This document shows positions 1-8,539 of a stretch of 64,000 nt of DNA, in pieces. The DNA is from JAUYQR01 sp031415015 (GTDB lineage: Bacteria; Pseudomonadota; Alphaproteobacteria; Rhodobacterales; Rhodobacteraceae), in assembly GCA_031415015.1 (NCBI GenBank), contig JANOQT010000020.1:40377-104376 (forward strand). The letters are read 5' to 3'. The notes beneath the pieces are model-generated. The model was not told the DNA's origin. It saw nothing but the letters and a program-made list of their open reading frames with translations, and ran no database searches. The translations under genes and the position numbers were made by a program. Each line of letters begins with the position of its first letter. Position 1 is the first letter of the stretch.

Positions 1-609
1 CTAAACCGCGACGGCCTGATCGAACCGGCCCTGCGCACCGGTGACGCCCCCACCGACCTGACCCGCACGCCGCTTGAACTGCCCGCCTCGCGCGCGCTGC
101 GCCTGCAGGCGATCACCCGGGGCGACGAGGGCTTCATCCTGTCGCTCGCCTATTCCACCCAACGCGGCTACGGGCGCACCCATGCCTTCGTGGGCGAGCT
201 GCGCATCGGCCGCGTCGCCGTCGAAGTCGACATCCCCGAACTGGGCTTTGCGGTCGAGATCGGCGAAGTTGAGCTGACCGAATGCGAAACGGTGAACCAG
301 TTCAAGGGATCGAAAACCGAACCGCCGCAATTCACCCGGGGCTACGGCCTTGTCTTCGGCCAATCCGAACGCAAGGCCATCGCGATGAGCCTGGTAGACC
401 GCGCCCTGCGCTGGCAGGAACTGGGCGAAGACAGCATCGGCGCCCCCGCGCAGGACGAGGAGTTCGTGCTGTCGCACTGCGACAACATTCAGGCCACCGG
501 TTTTCTGGAACACATCAAACTGCCGCATTACGTGGATTTTCAGGCCGAACTGGAACTGGTCCGCCGCCTGCGGGCAGAGGCCATCCAGATGCAGGAGGCG
601 GCGGAATGA
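1..609 (+). CDS. phnI: PhnI, carbon-phosphorus lyase core subunit (C-terminal part)
   Basis: Open from base 1 in frame 1 with no start codon, so only about the last 202 residues are present and the N-terminus lies outside the window. The sequence matches the C-terminal half of PhnI (recognisable stretches GYGRTHAFVGELR, FVLSHCDNIQATGFLEHIKLPHY). PhnI belongs to the PhnGHIJ core complex; in E. coli, PhnI with PhnG, H and L attaches the phosphonate to the ribose of ATP after adenine release. Its TGA overlaps the phnJ ATG in an ATGA junction, which indicates translational coupling. Confident by family and by the unbroken phnIJKL order. Confidence 0.95.
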   Translation, partial: LNRDGLIEPALRTGDAPTDLTRTPLELPASRALRLQAITRGDEGFILSLAYSTQRGYGRTHAFVGELRIGRVAVEVDIPELGFAVEIGEVELTECETVNQFKGSKTEPPQFTRGYGLVFGQSERKAIAMSLVDRALRWQELGEDSIGAPAQDEEFVLSHCDNIQATGFLEHIKLPHYVDFQAELELVRRLRAEAIQMQEAAE

Positions 610-1481
610 CCCACGACCCCGCCTATAACTTCGCCTATCTGGACGAGGCGACCAAACGGATGATCCGCCGCGCGATCCTGAAAGGCCTTGCGGTGCCCGG
701 CTATCAGGTGCCCTTTGCCAGCCGCGAAATGCCGATGCCCTACGGCTGGGGCACCGGCGGCGTGCAGGTGACGGCGGCCTGCCTTATCCCCGAAGACCGG
801 CTGAAGGTGATCGACCAGGGCGCCGATGACACCACCAACGCCGTGTCGATCCGCAAATTCTTTTCCCGCACCGCTGGGGTCGCCACCACCGAATCCACCA
901 CTGAGGCCACCCTGATCCAGACCCGCCACCGCATTCCCGAAACCCCACTGCGTGAAGGCCAGATCCTTGTCTATCAGGTGCCGATCCCCGAACCGCTGCG
1001 CTTTCTTGAACCCCGCGAAACCGAGACCCGCAAGATGCACGAGCTGGAGGAATACGGCCTGATGCACGTCAAACTGTACGAAGACATCGCCCGCCACGGC
1101 CAGATTGCCACCTCCTACGCCTATCCGGTCAAGGTTGAAGGCCGCTATGTGATGGACCCCTCGCCGATCCCGAAATTCGACAACCCGAAACTGTCCGACA
1201 ATGCCGCAATCCAGCTGTTTGGCGCGGGCCGCGAACAGCGCATCTACGCCGTCCCCCCCTACACCAAGGTGACCAGTCTGGATTTCGACGATCATCCGTT
1301 CACCGCATCCAAGGCCCCGCATGCCTGCGACCTTTGCGCGGCGGCCTACACCTATCTGGACGAGGTCATCACCGATGACCGTGGCAGCCGGATGTATGTC
1401 TGCTCCGACACCGATTTCTGCGCCGGACGGCGGGCCAAAGGGCATTCCGGGCGGCTTGGCGCCACGCAGGCGGCATCGTGA
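606..1481 (+). CDS. phnJ: PhnJ, radical-SAM carbon-phosphorus lyase
   Basis: Encodes 291 residues and is the catalytic C-P bond-cleaving subunit, using SAM and a 4Fe-4S cluster to release alkane from 5-phosphoribosyl-1-phosphonate. The cluster motif CX2CX21C is visible as C241, C244 and C266, followed by C272, which in the E. coli enzyme forms the thiyl radical; spacing and numbering match. A longer in-frame reading back to 282 exists, but the ATG at 606 overlaps the phnI stop and gives the normal family length. Its own stop overlaps the phnK start, so the genes form one tightly packed operon. Confidence 0.97.
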   Translation: MTHDPAYNFAYLDEATKRMIRRAILKGLAVPGYQVPFASREMPMPYGWGTGGVQVTAACLIPEDRLKVIDQGADDTTNAVSIRKFFSRTAGVATTESTTEATLIQTRHRIPETPLREGQILVYQVPIPEPLRFLEPRETETRKMHELEEYGLMHVKLYEDIARHGQIATSYAYPVKVEGRYVMDPSPIPKFDNPKLSDNAAIQLFGAGREQRIYAVPPYTKVTSLDFDDHPFTASKAPHACDLCAAAYTYLDEVITDDRGSRMYVCSDTDFCAGRRAKGHSGRLGATQAAS

Positions 1482-2263
1482 TGCGGGCCCTGAAAACATC
1501 ACCGGACGATCAGCCGCTACTGGCGGTGCACGGCCTGACCAAACGCTACGGCACGCGGATCGGCTGCACGGATGTATCGTTCGACCTTTACCCCGGCGAG
1601 GTGCTGGGCGTGGTTGGTGAAAGCGGGTCCGGCAAATCGACCCTGCTGTCCTGCCTTGCCGGGCATCTGCGGCCGGATCTGGGCCGCGTCAGCTATGATG
1701 GCCGCGATGTGCTGGCGATGGCCGAAACCGAACGACGCAGGCTGTCGCGCACCGACTGGGCCTATGTCCACCAGAACCCGCGCGACGGTTTGCGGATGGG
1801 CGTATCGGCGGGCGGCAATGTCGGCGAACGACTGATGGCCGTCGGCGCGCGCCACTACGGCGATATCCGCGCCAAAGCGACCGACTGGCTGGGCCGGGTG
1901 GAAATTGCCGATGACCGCATCGACGACCGCCCCACTGCGTTTTCGGGTGGCATGCAGCAACGGCTGCAGATCGCGCGCAATCTGGTGACCGGCCCCCGGC
2001 TGGTGTTCATGGATGAACCGACCGGCGGGCTCGATGTCTCGGTGCAGGCGCGGCTTCTGGACCTGTTGCGCGGCCTTGTCCGCGACCTTGACCTGTCGGT
2101 GATCATCGTCACCCATGATCTGGCGGTGGTCCGGTTGCTGGCCCACCGGCTGATGGTGATGAAATCGGGCCGTGTGGTGGAACAAGGCCTGACCGATCAG
2201 GTGCTGGACGATCCGCAACACGCCTACACGCAGTTGCTCGTATCCTCTGTCTTGCAGGTCTAG
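1478..2263 (+). CDS. phnK: PhnK, ABC-type ATPase of the C-P lyase complex
   Basis: About 260 residues with a complete ABC nucleotide-binding fold: Walker A GESGSGKST near residue 48, signature FSGGMQQR near 155, Walker B FMDEPTGG near 175, H-loop THD. PhnK docks on the PhnGHIJ core and is needed for phosphonate breakdown; no permease is encoded here, consistent with a non-transport role. Start is either GTG at 1478 or ATG at 1481; the ATG overlaps the phnJ stop as TGATG and is equally plausible. Identification rests on family resemblance plus position between phnJ and phnL. Confidence 0.93.
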   Translation: MMRALKTSPDDQPLLAVHGLTKRYGTRIGCTDVSFDLYPGEVLGVVGESGSGKSTLLSCLAGHLRPDLGRVSYDGRDVLAMAETERRRLSRTDWAYVHQNPRDGLRMGVSAGGNVGERLMAVGARHYGDIRAKATDWLGRVEIADDRIDDRPTAFSGGMQQRLQIARNLVTGPRLVFMDEPTGGLDVSVQARLLDLLRGLVRDLDLSVIIVTHDLAVVRLLAHRLMVMKSGRVVEQGLTDQVLDDPQHAYTQLLVSSVLQV

Positions 2264-2267
2264 ACCC

Positions 2268-2951
2268 ATGATCCGTATCGAAAATCTGTCGAAATCCTTC
2301 ACCCTGCACAATCAGGGCAGTGCCGTGATCCCGGTCATGGAAGGGGCGGCGCTGACCGTTTCCCCCGGCGAATGTGTCGGGCTGACCGGGCAGTCGGGGG
2401 CCGGGAAATCCACCCTGATGCGGATGGTCTACGGAAATTACCTGACGGCGGGCGGCCGCCTTCTGGTGGACGGGCTGGATGTGGCTCAGGCGGCACCGCG
2501 CCAGATCATCACTCTGCGCCGCCAGACGCTGGGCTACGTCAGCCAGTTCCTGCGCGTGGTACCCCGTGTGCCAACGCTGGATGTGGTGGCGGAACCCTTG
2601 CTGGCACTCGGGGTCGCCGCAGATACCGCCCGCGACCGTGCTGCCACCTTGCTCGCGCGCCTCAACATCCCGGAACGGCTCTGGGCCCTGTCGCCCACCA
2701 CCTTCTCGGGTGGCGAACAACAGCGCGTCAACATCGCGCGCGGCTTTGCCCACATTTATCCGGCCTTGCTGCTGGACGAACCCACCGCCAGTCTGGATGC
2801 CGCGAACCGCGAGGTTGTCCTGACCCTGATCCTTGAGGCAAAGGCGCGCGGTGCCGCCATCCTTGGCATCTTTCATGACGAGGCGGCACGGGCGCGGATC
2901 TGCGACCGTCTGGTCGATGTGACCGGCTTCACCCCACGGGCCGCCGCATGA
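2268..2951 (+). CDS. phnL: PhnL, ABC-type ATPase of the C-P lyase system
   Basis: Encodes 227 residues. Walker A GQSGAGKST at about residue 41, signature FSGGEQQRV near 146, Walker B LLLDEPTAS near 166. PhnL works with PhnI, G and H in forming the 5-triphosphoribosyl-1-phosphonate intermediate. It starts 4 bases after the phnK stop and its stop overlaps the phnN start, so it sits inside the same transcript. The short domain, lacking the C-terminal extension of transporter ATPases, fits the family. Confidence 0.94.
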   Translation: MIRIENLSKSFTLHNQGSAVIPVMEGAALTVSPGECVGLTGQSGAGKSTLMRMVYGNYLTAGGRLLVDGLDVAQAAPRQIITLRRQTLGYVSQFLRVVPRVPTLDVVAEPLLALGVAADTARDRAATLLARLNIPERLWALSPTTFSGGEQQRVNIARGFAHIYPALLLDEPTASLDAANREVVLTLILEAKARGAAILGIFHDEAARARICDRLVDVTGFTPRAAA

Positions 2952-3472
2952 TCTTTGCCGTTGTCGGGCCGTCGGGCGCGGGCAAGGACACGCTGATCGC
3001 CGGGGCCATGGCCGCCCGGCCCGACCTGCGACTGGCGCGCCGCGTGATTACCCGGCCCGCCGATGCGGGCGGCGAGGATTTCGACAGCATCACCGAAACC
3101 GCCTTTGCCGCGCGCAAGGCCCAGGGCGAGTTTGCACTGAACTGGGATGCGCACGGGTTGCGCTACGCCATTCCCTGGGCTCAGATCGAAGGCCCGGGTC
3201 CGGTGATTTTCAACGGCTCGCGCGCGGCCCTGCCCTTGGCACAGGCGGTGTTTCCAGACCTGCGGGTGATCCTGATCACCGCCCTTGACGCAGTTCTGGC
3301 CGCCCGCCTCGCCGCCCGCGCGCGCGAAGATGCCGCCGACATCCGGTCCCGTCTGGCGCGGGCAGCCTTCGCGCTGCCAGGCGGCATTCAGGCCGTCACG
3401 GTGATGAATGACACAACACCCGAACACGGCATCGCACAGCTTCTGGCGGCGCTTCAGCCGGTCAGGGCATAG
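2948..3472 (+). CDS. phnN: PhnN, ribose 1,5-bisphosphate phosphokinase
   Basis: Encodes 174 residues, a guanylate-kinase-like P-loop protein with GPSGAGKDT at residues 7-15. PhnN phosphorylates ribose 1,5-bisphosphate to PRPP, returning the ribose product of C-P lyase to metabolism. The start overlaps the phnL stop by 4 bases. The last 19 bases overlap the 3' end of the opposite-strand gene at 3454-4110. The RVITRP stretch near residue 36 matches the guanylate-kinase family substrate region. Assignment is helped by the phn context. Confidence 0.92.
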   Translation: MIFAVVGPSGAGKDTLIAGAMAARPDLRLARRVITRPADAGGEDFDSITETAFAARKAQGEFALNWDAHGLRYAIPWAQIEGPGPVIFNGSRAALPLAQAVFPDLRVILITALDAVLAARLAARAREDAADIRSRLARAAFALPGGIQAVTVMNDTTPEHGIAQLLAALQPVRA

Positions 3473-4110
3473 CGGTGCAACAGCTGGAACTCGCCCCCTG
3501 CGTCTTCGCCGAACAGGCACAGATCCTCGATCACGAACGGGCGCGGGAGCACTGGCGCAAAGTGGTCCTGCAAGAAACGCGCCACAGTCGGGGCCTGATC
3601 AGCCGGCAACCGGTCGGTCAGCGTCAGATGAAATACGAACTCCTCCATCACATACGGATAGCCCCAGCGGTCAAGCAGCTCCCGCTGGCGCGGCGTCAGC
3701 CGTTCCGGACGGCGGCGGGCGATCTCGGCCCCGGTCAGGGCCGCGCGCAGCCCGTCCGTACCCTCGACAACCGCCGCCCCCAAAGCCAGCAACGCCGCCT
3801 CGCACCCAACGGGCGTCAGCGCCAGATACCCCTGCAGGTCCTCCAGCCGCAGCCCGTCACACCGGACCGGTGCAAGCCGCGCCGCAAGCCCGGCAACCGC
3901 ATCCGCCACATCCCCACCACTCAGCCCCGCCGCAACCCGGAACGGCGCGCGCAACGTGCCGTGAAACCCGTACCGGCGCGCATCCGCAGTGATCCCCGCC
4001 AAACCCGGCTGCCCCGTCACCGCATCACGCCCCAGCCACCCGGCGGCACGGTCAGCAAACCCACCCGCACGGGGCGCATAATACACAGCGAAGCGCTTCA
4101 TCTCATCCAT
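3454..4110 (-). CDS. DUF1045 / 2H phosphoesterase-like phosphonate-operon protein
   Basis: Encodes 218 residues, resembling the DUF1045 family of phosphonate-operon proteins, which have a 2H-phosphoesterase fold. Two H-x-T/S-x type motifs are visible: HGTL near residue 50 and HLTL near residue 161. Such a fold would fit hydrolysis of a cyclic phosphate, for example the cyclic ribose phosphate product of C-P lyase; the actual substrate is not established by the sequence. It runs opposite to the phn genes, overlapping the end of phnN and diverging from phnM with 94 bases between the starts, so it probably has its own promoter. Confidence 0.85.
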   Translation of the reverse strand: MDEMKRFAVYYAPRAGGFADRAAGWLGRDAVTGQPGLAGITADARRYGFHGTLRAPFRVAAGLSGGDVADAVAGLAARLAPVRCDGLRLEDLQGYLALTPVGCEAALLALGAAVVEGTDGLRAALTGAEIARRRPERLTPRQRELLDRWGYPYVMEEFVFHLTLTDRLPADQAPTVARFLQDHFAPVLPRPFVIEDLCLFGEDAGGEFQLLHRYALTG

Positions 4111-4204
4111 TCCGGTTGGCCTACCCGCGCTTTGTCACACGCATGTGACGGCCCGCTGGCATCAAGCCGTTCCCGCACGCCGGCCACAAGACAGGACTGA
4201 CGCC

Positions 4205-5344
4205 ATGACAGACACCATCCTCGCCAACGCCACCCTCGTCCTCCCCGACGGCACCCTGCGCGGGCAGATCCGCATGGCCGAAGGCCGCATCACCGACATC
4301 GCCGAAGGCCGCACCGTCCCCCAGGGGGCCATCGATTGCAACGGCGACCTCGTGATGCCCGGCCTGATCGAGCTGCACACCGACAACCTCGAACGCCACA
4401 TCGAACCCCGCCCCAAGGTCAACTGGCCGCATCAGGCCGCCATCGTCGCCCATGACGCCGAACTGGCCAGCGTCGGCATCACCACCGTGTTCGACGCCCT
4501 TCGCGTCGGCTCCGTCACCTCCGGCGGCAAGGCCAGCTACGGCGAATACGCCCGCGCCCTCGCCGACGAAATCCTCGACCTGCGCACCAAAGGTGCCCTT
4601 AAGATCAGCCACTTCCTCCACCTGCGCGCCGAGGTCTGCTCCGAAACCCTCATCGACGAACTGGCCAAATTCGGCCCCGCCGACCGCATCGGCATCGTCA
4701 GCCTGATGGACCACACCCCCGGCGAACGCCAGTTCCGCGACCTCTCCAAACTCTGGGACTACATGGGCAGCAAGCGCGGCATGACCACCGCTGACTTCGA
4801 CGACCACGTCACCCAGATGCGCGCCATCCGCGACCGCCTTGGCACCGCCCACGAGGCCGCCGCCGTGTCCGAGGCCCGCCGCTACGGCGCCACCCTCGCC
4901 AGCCACGACGACACCACCGCCGGTCAGGTCGCGGTCAGCGCCGCGCACGGCGTCCACTTCGCCGAGTTTCCCACCACCTCCGAGGCCGCAACCGCCTGCC
5001 AGACCCACGGCATCAAGGTGATGATGGGCGCGCCGAACCTGATCCGCGGCGGCAGCCACTCCGGCAACGTCGCCGCCGCCGCACTGGCCGAAGACGGGCT
5101 TCTCGACATCCTGTCCTCCGACTACGTCCCGTCCTCGCTTCTGTCCGGAGCCCTGATGCTGGGCGACCTCTGGGGCAACATGGCCCACGGCATCGCCACC
5201 GTCACCACCGCCCCCGCACAGGCCACCGGCCTCTCCGACCGAGGCCACCTGACCGAGGGCGCCCGCGCCGACCTCATCCGCGTGGCAAGGGTAGGGACTG
5301 CGGGAGCGGTGCGCGGGGTCTGGGTGGAGGGGGTGAGGGGGTAA
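4205..5344 (+). CDS. phnM: PhnM, alpha-D-ribose 1-methylphosphonate 5-triphosphate diphosphatase
   Basis: Encodes 379 residues of the amidohydrolase superfamily. Metal-site elements are visible: ELHTDNLERH near residue 57, MDHTPGERQ in the middle and SHDDTT near residue 238. PhnM removes pyrophosphate from the triphosphoribosyl phosphonate to give the substrate of PhnJ. An in-frame upstream start at 4145 exists, but the ATG at 4205 gives the usual N-terminus (MTDTILANATLVLPDG) and is preceded by a purine-rich stretch. It is separated from phnN by the antiparallel DUF1045 gene, so it may be transcribed from the 4111-4204 gap. Confidence 0.95.
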   Translation: MTDTILANATLVLPDGTLRGQIRMAEGRITDIAEGRTVPQGAIDCNGDLVMPGLIELHTDNLERHIEPRPKVNWPHQAAIVAHDAELASVGITTVFDALRVGSVTSGGKASYGEYARALADEILDLRTKGALKISHFLHLRAEVCSETLIDELAKFGPADRIGIVSLMDHTPGERQFRDLSKLWDYMGSKRGMTTADFDDHVTQMRAIRDRLGTAHEAAAVSEARRYGATLASHDDTTAGQVAVSAAHGVHFAEFPTTSEAATACQTHGIKVMMGAPNLIRGGSHSGNVAAAALAEDGLLDILSSDYVPSSLLSGALMLGDLWGNMAHGIATVTTAPAQATGLSDRGHLTEGARADLIRVARVGTAGAVRGVWVEGVRG

Positions 5345-5409
5345 CGTATAGGAGTTGGGTACGACCAAAGCCCAAACGGTTCCGCCAAAACCCCTGCCGC
5401 CTCTCACGA

Positions 5410-5570
5410 CCTGTCACCCCGGCGAAGGCCGGGGTCCAGAGGGCTCACCCACAATTTCGATGCCCTCAACGCCGACACAAATGCACCATTTGCGGGCAGA
5501 GAAGGCGTGCCCCAACGCAACGCAATTCGAGGCGGTTGGGTCGGCGCTGAAGATCGGGAATGACGGGTTG
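5410..5570. repeat. Composite REP-like palindromic repeat
   Basis: The left end holds a perfect 8-bp inverted repeat, ACCCCGGC at 5416-5423 and GCCGGGGT at 5428-5435 around GAAG, followed by TCCAGAGGG. The right end carries CGGGAATGACGGG at 5555-5567. Both end sequences resemble dispersed palindromic elements common in alphaproteobacterial intergenic DNA. The stretch between them has no convincing gene. The ATG at 5560 that could open the next reading frame lies inside the right-hand motif, which argues against its use as a start. Confidence 0.5.
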
Positions 5571-5646
5571 GATTGACGATGCAAAAATTGACTGCGTAGA
5601 CTATCAGAACTTCTGCAACGTCTCTTTCCAACCGGAGTTTCGTCAA

Positions 5647-7311
5647 GTGAAGAAGCCAACAGTGTCAATCTCAAGAGTCACCTTTTCGAGCGGTCAGGCA
5701 ATTGAATTTAATCCTCAAGATAAAATAATCCTTGTTGGACCAAATAATAGTGGAAAGTCGCAAACTCTGAGAGAAATTCTTGCCATTACAAAGGAAGGTG
5801 ATCAACATCGTGCCGTAATAGTTAAGAAACTTGAACTAGACAAGATTGGAACGGAAGACGATCTTCGTGCCTTTCTTGAATCCGAGGCGACATATCGCGA
5901 TAGTCACTATAGCTATAAAAGCTGGAATCTTCCACAACATTTAGTCAAATTCTGGAATCAACCCTATCTCCATAACATGCTGTCAAATGGTTTCATGAAG
6001 AATATTGACGCAAATGATCGACTGAGAATCTGCGACCAGCAACCCAGCATCGCAGAAGAAGACCAAAAGTCGAAACCTCAGCATGTTCTCTACGACAGTG
6101 CAGCACTAATGAGTAAGATAAGTATTCTCTTTAGACAAGCATTCGGTCAAGATCTTTTGATCAATTTTCGAGGCGGTCGTCTAATTCCAATTCACACAGG
6201 TAATACCCCTGCCAAGAAGCTCAAGGATAAGGTAAGCGATGATTATGTACAAGCTGTAAGAGCAAATCCACTCTTGGATAAACAGGGAGACGGGATGAAG
6301 AGTTATGCGGGAATACTATTCGAGGCGATAGTCGATGATCTAGACATTACGCTGATAGACGAGCCAGAGGCCTTCCTGCATCCTCCACAGATGAGACGTT
6401 TAGGAGCAACATTGGCCTCTGAAGTAAGGGGCCAGTTAGTGATTGCAACTCATAGTAGTGATATTCTTCGTGGATTCCTGGAAGGCACCAAGGGTAATGT
6501 TCGGATCATTAGAATACGCCGCGATGGCGATCAGAACATCGTTGCTGAGGCTCCTCCCGAAGTGATCAAAGAATTGTGGACACGACCGACTCTTCGATAC
6601 TCGAATGCTCTTGAGGGCATATTTCATGAGCAAACTATCATTTGCGAAGATGATAGTGATTGTAGATTGATCAATGCCGTAGCCGACCACCTTGAGGCAG
6701 AAGATGGCACGCCTTGGTTAGACACGGCCTACGTACCAACAGGCGGGAAGCATGGAATTCCAAAAGTCGCTAGGGTCTTGCGGAAGGTTGGGGTTCCTGT
6801 AAAAGCAATCTTTGACCTTGATCTATTGTCAGAAGTCAGCTTGATCAGGGAGACAGTAGAAGCATTTGGTGGTGATTGGAGCGATCTGCAGACATCTTGG
6901 AAACGCTTGGATGCGGCGGTTCGAGACGGAATAAGTCAGAAATCTAATTTTGCGATTAAGTCTGAAATTAGGGCACTTATAGAAAATGCTGAGATGGACG
7001 AATTGCCACGCCTTGAGATTCAAGAGGCAATGAAGAACGGGAAGCCATGGACCATGGTGAAAAGATTTGGCTCTAGCCTCATTCCGAGCGGTTCAGCCCA
7101 GAGAGACTTCGCAAACTTGCGTAGTGGTCTCGAAAGCATAGGAATTTATGTAGTCTCGGTTGGAGAGATTGAAAGCTTTTGTAAAGATGTAGACTCGCAT
7201 GGACCCGCGTTCGTCAACAAGCTACTTGCCGATGTTCCCTTGGGCGATGAGCGCCTTTCCGACTTGCGGTCCTTCGTTCGTCGGGTACACTTCGGTGCCC
7301 ACAGCCCGTGA
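5647..7311 (+). CDS. OLD-like ATPase with C-terminal TOPRIM domain
   Basis: Encodes about 554 residues. The N-terminal AAA/ABC-type ATPase has Walker A GPNNSGKS near residue 31, Walker B TLIDEPEAF near 235 and H-loop ATHSS near 266. The C-terminal half has TOPRIM-like acidic motifs, CEDDSD near residue 331 and FDLD near 388. This is the architecture of overcoming-lysogenization-defect (OLD) nucleases, many of which act in phage defence. GTG at 5647 is preferred because GGAG lies 9 bases upstream; the earlier ATG at 5560 sits inside a repeat. The gene is clearly AT-richer than its neighbours and has no adjacent UvrD-type helicase, so it is not an obvious Gabija pair. Function as a defence gene is inferred. 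Confidence 0.8.
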   Translation: MKKPTVSISRVTFSSGQAIEFNPQDKIILVGPNNSGKSQTLREILAITKEGDQHRAVIVKKLELDKIGTEDDLRAFLESEATYRDSHYSYKSWNLPQHLVKFWNQPYLHNMLSNGFMKNIDANDRLRICDQQPSIAEEDQKSKPQHVLYDSAALMSKISILFRQAFGQDLLINFRGGRLIPIHTGNTPAKKLKDKVSDDYVQAVRANPLLDKQGDGMKSYAGILFEAIVDDLDITLIDEPEAFLHPPQMRRLGATLASEVRGQLVIATHSSDILRGFLEGTKGNVRIIRIRRDGDQNIVAEAPPEVIKELWTRPTLRYSNALEGIFHEQTIICEDDSDCRLINAVADHLEAEDGTPWLDTAYVPTGGKHGIPKVARVLRKVGVPVKAIFDLDLLSEVSLIRETVEAFGGDWSDLQTSWKRLDAAVRDGISQKSNFAIKSEIRALIENAEMDELPRLEIQEAMKNGKPWTMVKRFGSSLIPSGSAQRDFANLRSGLESIGIYVVSVGEIESFCKDVDSHGPAFVNKLLADVPLGDERLSDLRSFVRRVHFGAHSP

Positions 7312-7455
7312 TGCGAAGAATATCTCGTGCCTCATGAATGTCGCCCCCTTCCCCCACCAACTCCCAAACCCCACCCCGAAAGCCCTTGCGGCCCCCAACA
7401 CTCCCTCAAACCTTAACAAACCCTGAATCCCGCACCCCTAACCCCTTGATTTCCC
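7312..7455. other. C-rich gap between convergent genes
   Basis: No gene seen. On the plus strand it is very rich in C and carries TAACCCCTTGATTT at 7439-7452. Read on the minus strand this is the second half of a two-part motif also found at 34490-34536. Confidence 0.5.
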
Positions 7456-7485
7456 TCACCCCACACTCTTGTCCACGCGTGGACA
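7439..7485 (-). repeat. Two-part motif, copy 1
   Basis: On the minus strand: perfect 16-bp palindrome TGTCCACGCGTGGACA (7470-7485), 17 bases, then AAATCAAGGGGTTA (7439-7452). The palindrome overlaps the last codons and the second half lies past the stop of the GAPDH-family gene. The same arrangement with the same 17-base gap occurs at 34490-34536. Confidence 0.7.
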
Positions 7486-8448
7486 TCCCCCCATCAGCCC
7501 CGCCACATCCAGCATCCGGTTGGAAAATCCCCACTCATTATCGTACCACCCGAACACCCGCAGCAGCCCCTGCGGCGTCACCCGCGTTTCCGGGCAGGCC
7601 ATCACGATACTCTCCCCCCGCGCCCGCATATCCGTGGACACCAAAGCCCGGTCCGTAGCCCCGATCACCCCGCCGACCCCCCGAAACGCCGCATTCACCG
7701 CCTCCACCGAAGCCGCCTTTGAGGTCACCACCGAAAGGTCCACACAAGACACCGACGCGACCGGCACCCGCACCGCCGACCCCCCGATCCGTCCCGCCAA
7801 CCCCGGCAAGACCACATCCAGCAACCGCTGCGCCGAGGTCGTGGTCGGCACCATCGACAAAGCCGCCGCCCGCGACCGTGCAAAATCAACCGCGGGCGCA
7901 TCCACCGTGGGCTGCGACCCGGTGTAGCAGTGGATCGTCGTCATCGACCCCGTCACTACCCCCCACTCCCGGTCAATCAACCGCACCAACGGCGCCAGAG
8001 CATTTGTCGTGCAGGACGCGTTCGATACGATCCGCTGGGCCCGCAACTCACCCTCATTCGCCCCCAGAACCACCGTCACATCCGCCACCGCTGACGGCCC
8101 CGAGATCAGCACCCGCCGCGCCCCGGCTGCCAACCCCCGCTCAGCCACATCCCGGCCGGTGCACTCCATCACCACATCGACATCCGATAGATCGAGCGTC
8201 GAGATATCCGCCACCCGGTGCAGTGGCAGCACCCTGCCATTGACCACCAGCGCCCCGCCCTCCAGCGAGACGGTGCCCCGCCACGGCCCAAAAGTGCTGT
8301 CATACTCGAACAAATAGGCGCACATCTCAGGCGCTGCGATATCATTGATCCCGACAATCTCCAGCCCCGGCCATTCCTCGGGCCGACCAGCCCAGGCCCG
8401 GACGACTGACCGACCGATCCGACCGAACCCATTCACAAAGACACGCAT
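7456..8448 (-). CDS. GAPDH-family dehydrogenase
   Basis: Encodes 330 residues. It has an NAD-binding start (VNGFGRIGR), the active-site SNASCTTN with catalytic Cys146, the partner His173 in TTIHCYT, and the C-terminal WYDNEWGFS block. These are the defining features of glyceraldehyde-3-phosphate / erythrose-4-phosphate dehydrogenases. The catalytic residues are intact, so it is probably active, but substrate (G3P or E4P) and cofactor preference cannot be settled by eye. The coding end overlaps a 16-bp palindrome. It is next to the bhc cluster and co-oriented with it, 91 bases after the bhcD stop, so read-through transcription is possible. Confidence 0.88.
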   Translation of the reverse strand: MRVFVNGFGRIGRSVVRAWAGRPEEWPGLEIVGINDIAAPEMCAYLFEYDSTFGPWRGTVSLEGGALVVNGRVLPLHRVADISTLDLSDVDVVMECTGRDVAERGLAAGARRVLISGPSAVADVTVVLGANEGELRAQRIVSNASCTTNALAPLVRLIDREWGVVTGSMTTIHCYTGSQPTVDAPAVDFARSRAAALSMVPTTTSAQRLLDVVLPGLAGRIGGSAVRVPVASVSCVDLSVVTSKAASVEAVNAAFRGVGGVIGATDRALVSTDMRARGESIVMACPETRVTPQGLLRVFGWYDNEWGFSNRMLDVAGLMGGCPRVDKSVG

Positions 8449-8539
8449 GATACGACCCCACAGACTAGGGCCATGTCAGACCATGCCCGCGCAGCCGGTT
8501 CAACAGCAGTTGCGCAAAACTTGCATCCGTTACATGGCT

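Noticed and set aside
540..1502. 320-codon open frame on the minus strand opposite phnJ
   Set aside because: PhnJ with its full cysteine motif is on the other strand; the minus product has no recognisable features.
4121..5407. 428-codon open frame on the minus strand
   Set aside because: It is the antisense shadow of phnM; the product is glycine/valine-rich with no family resemblance, while the plus strand encodes a clear PhnM.
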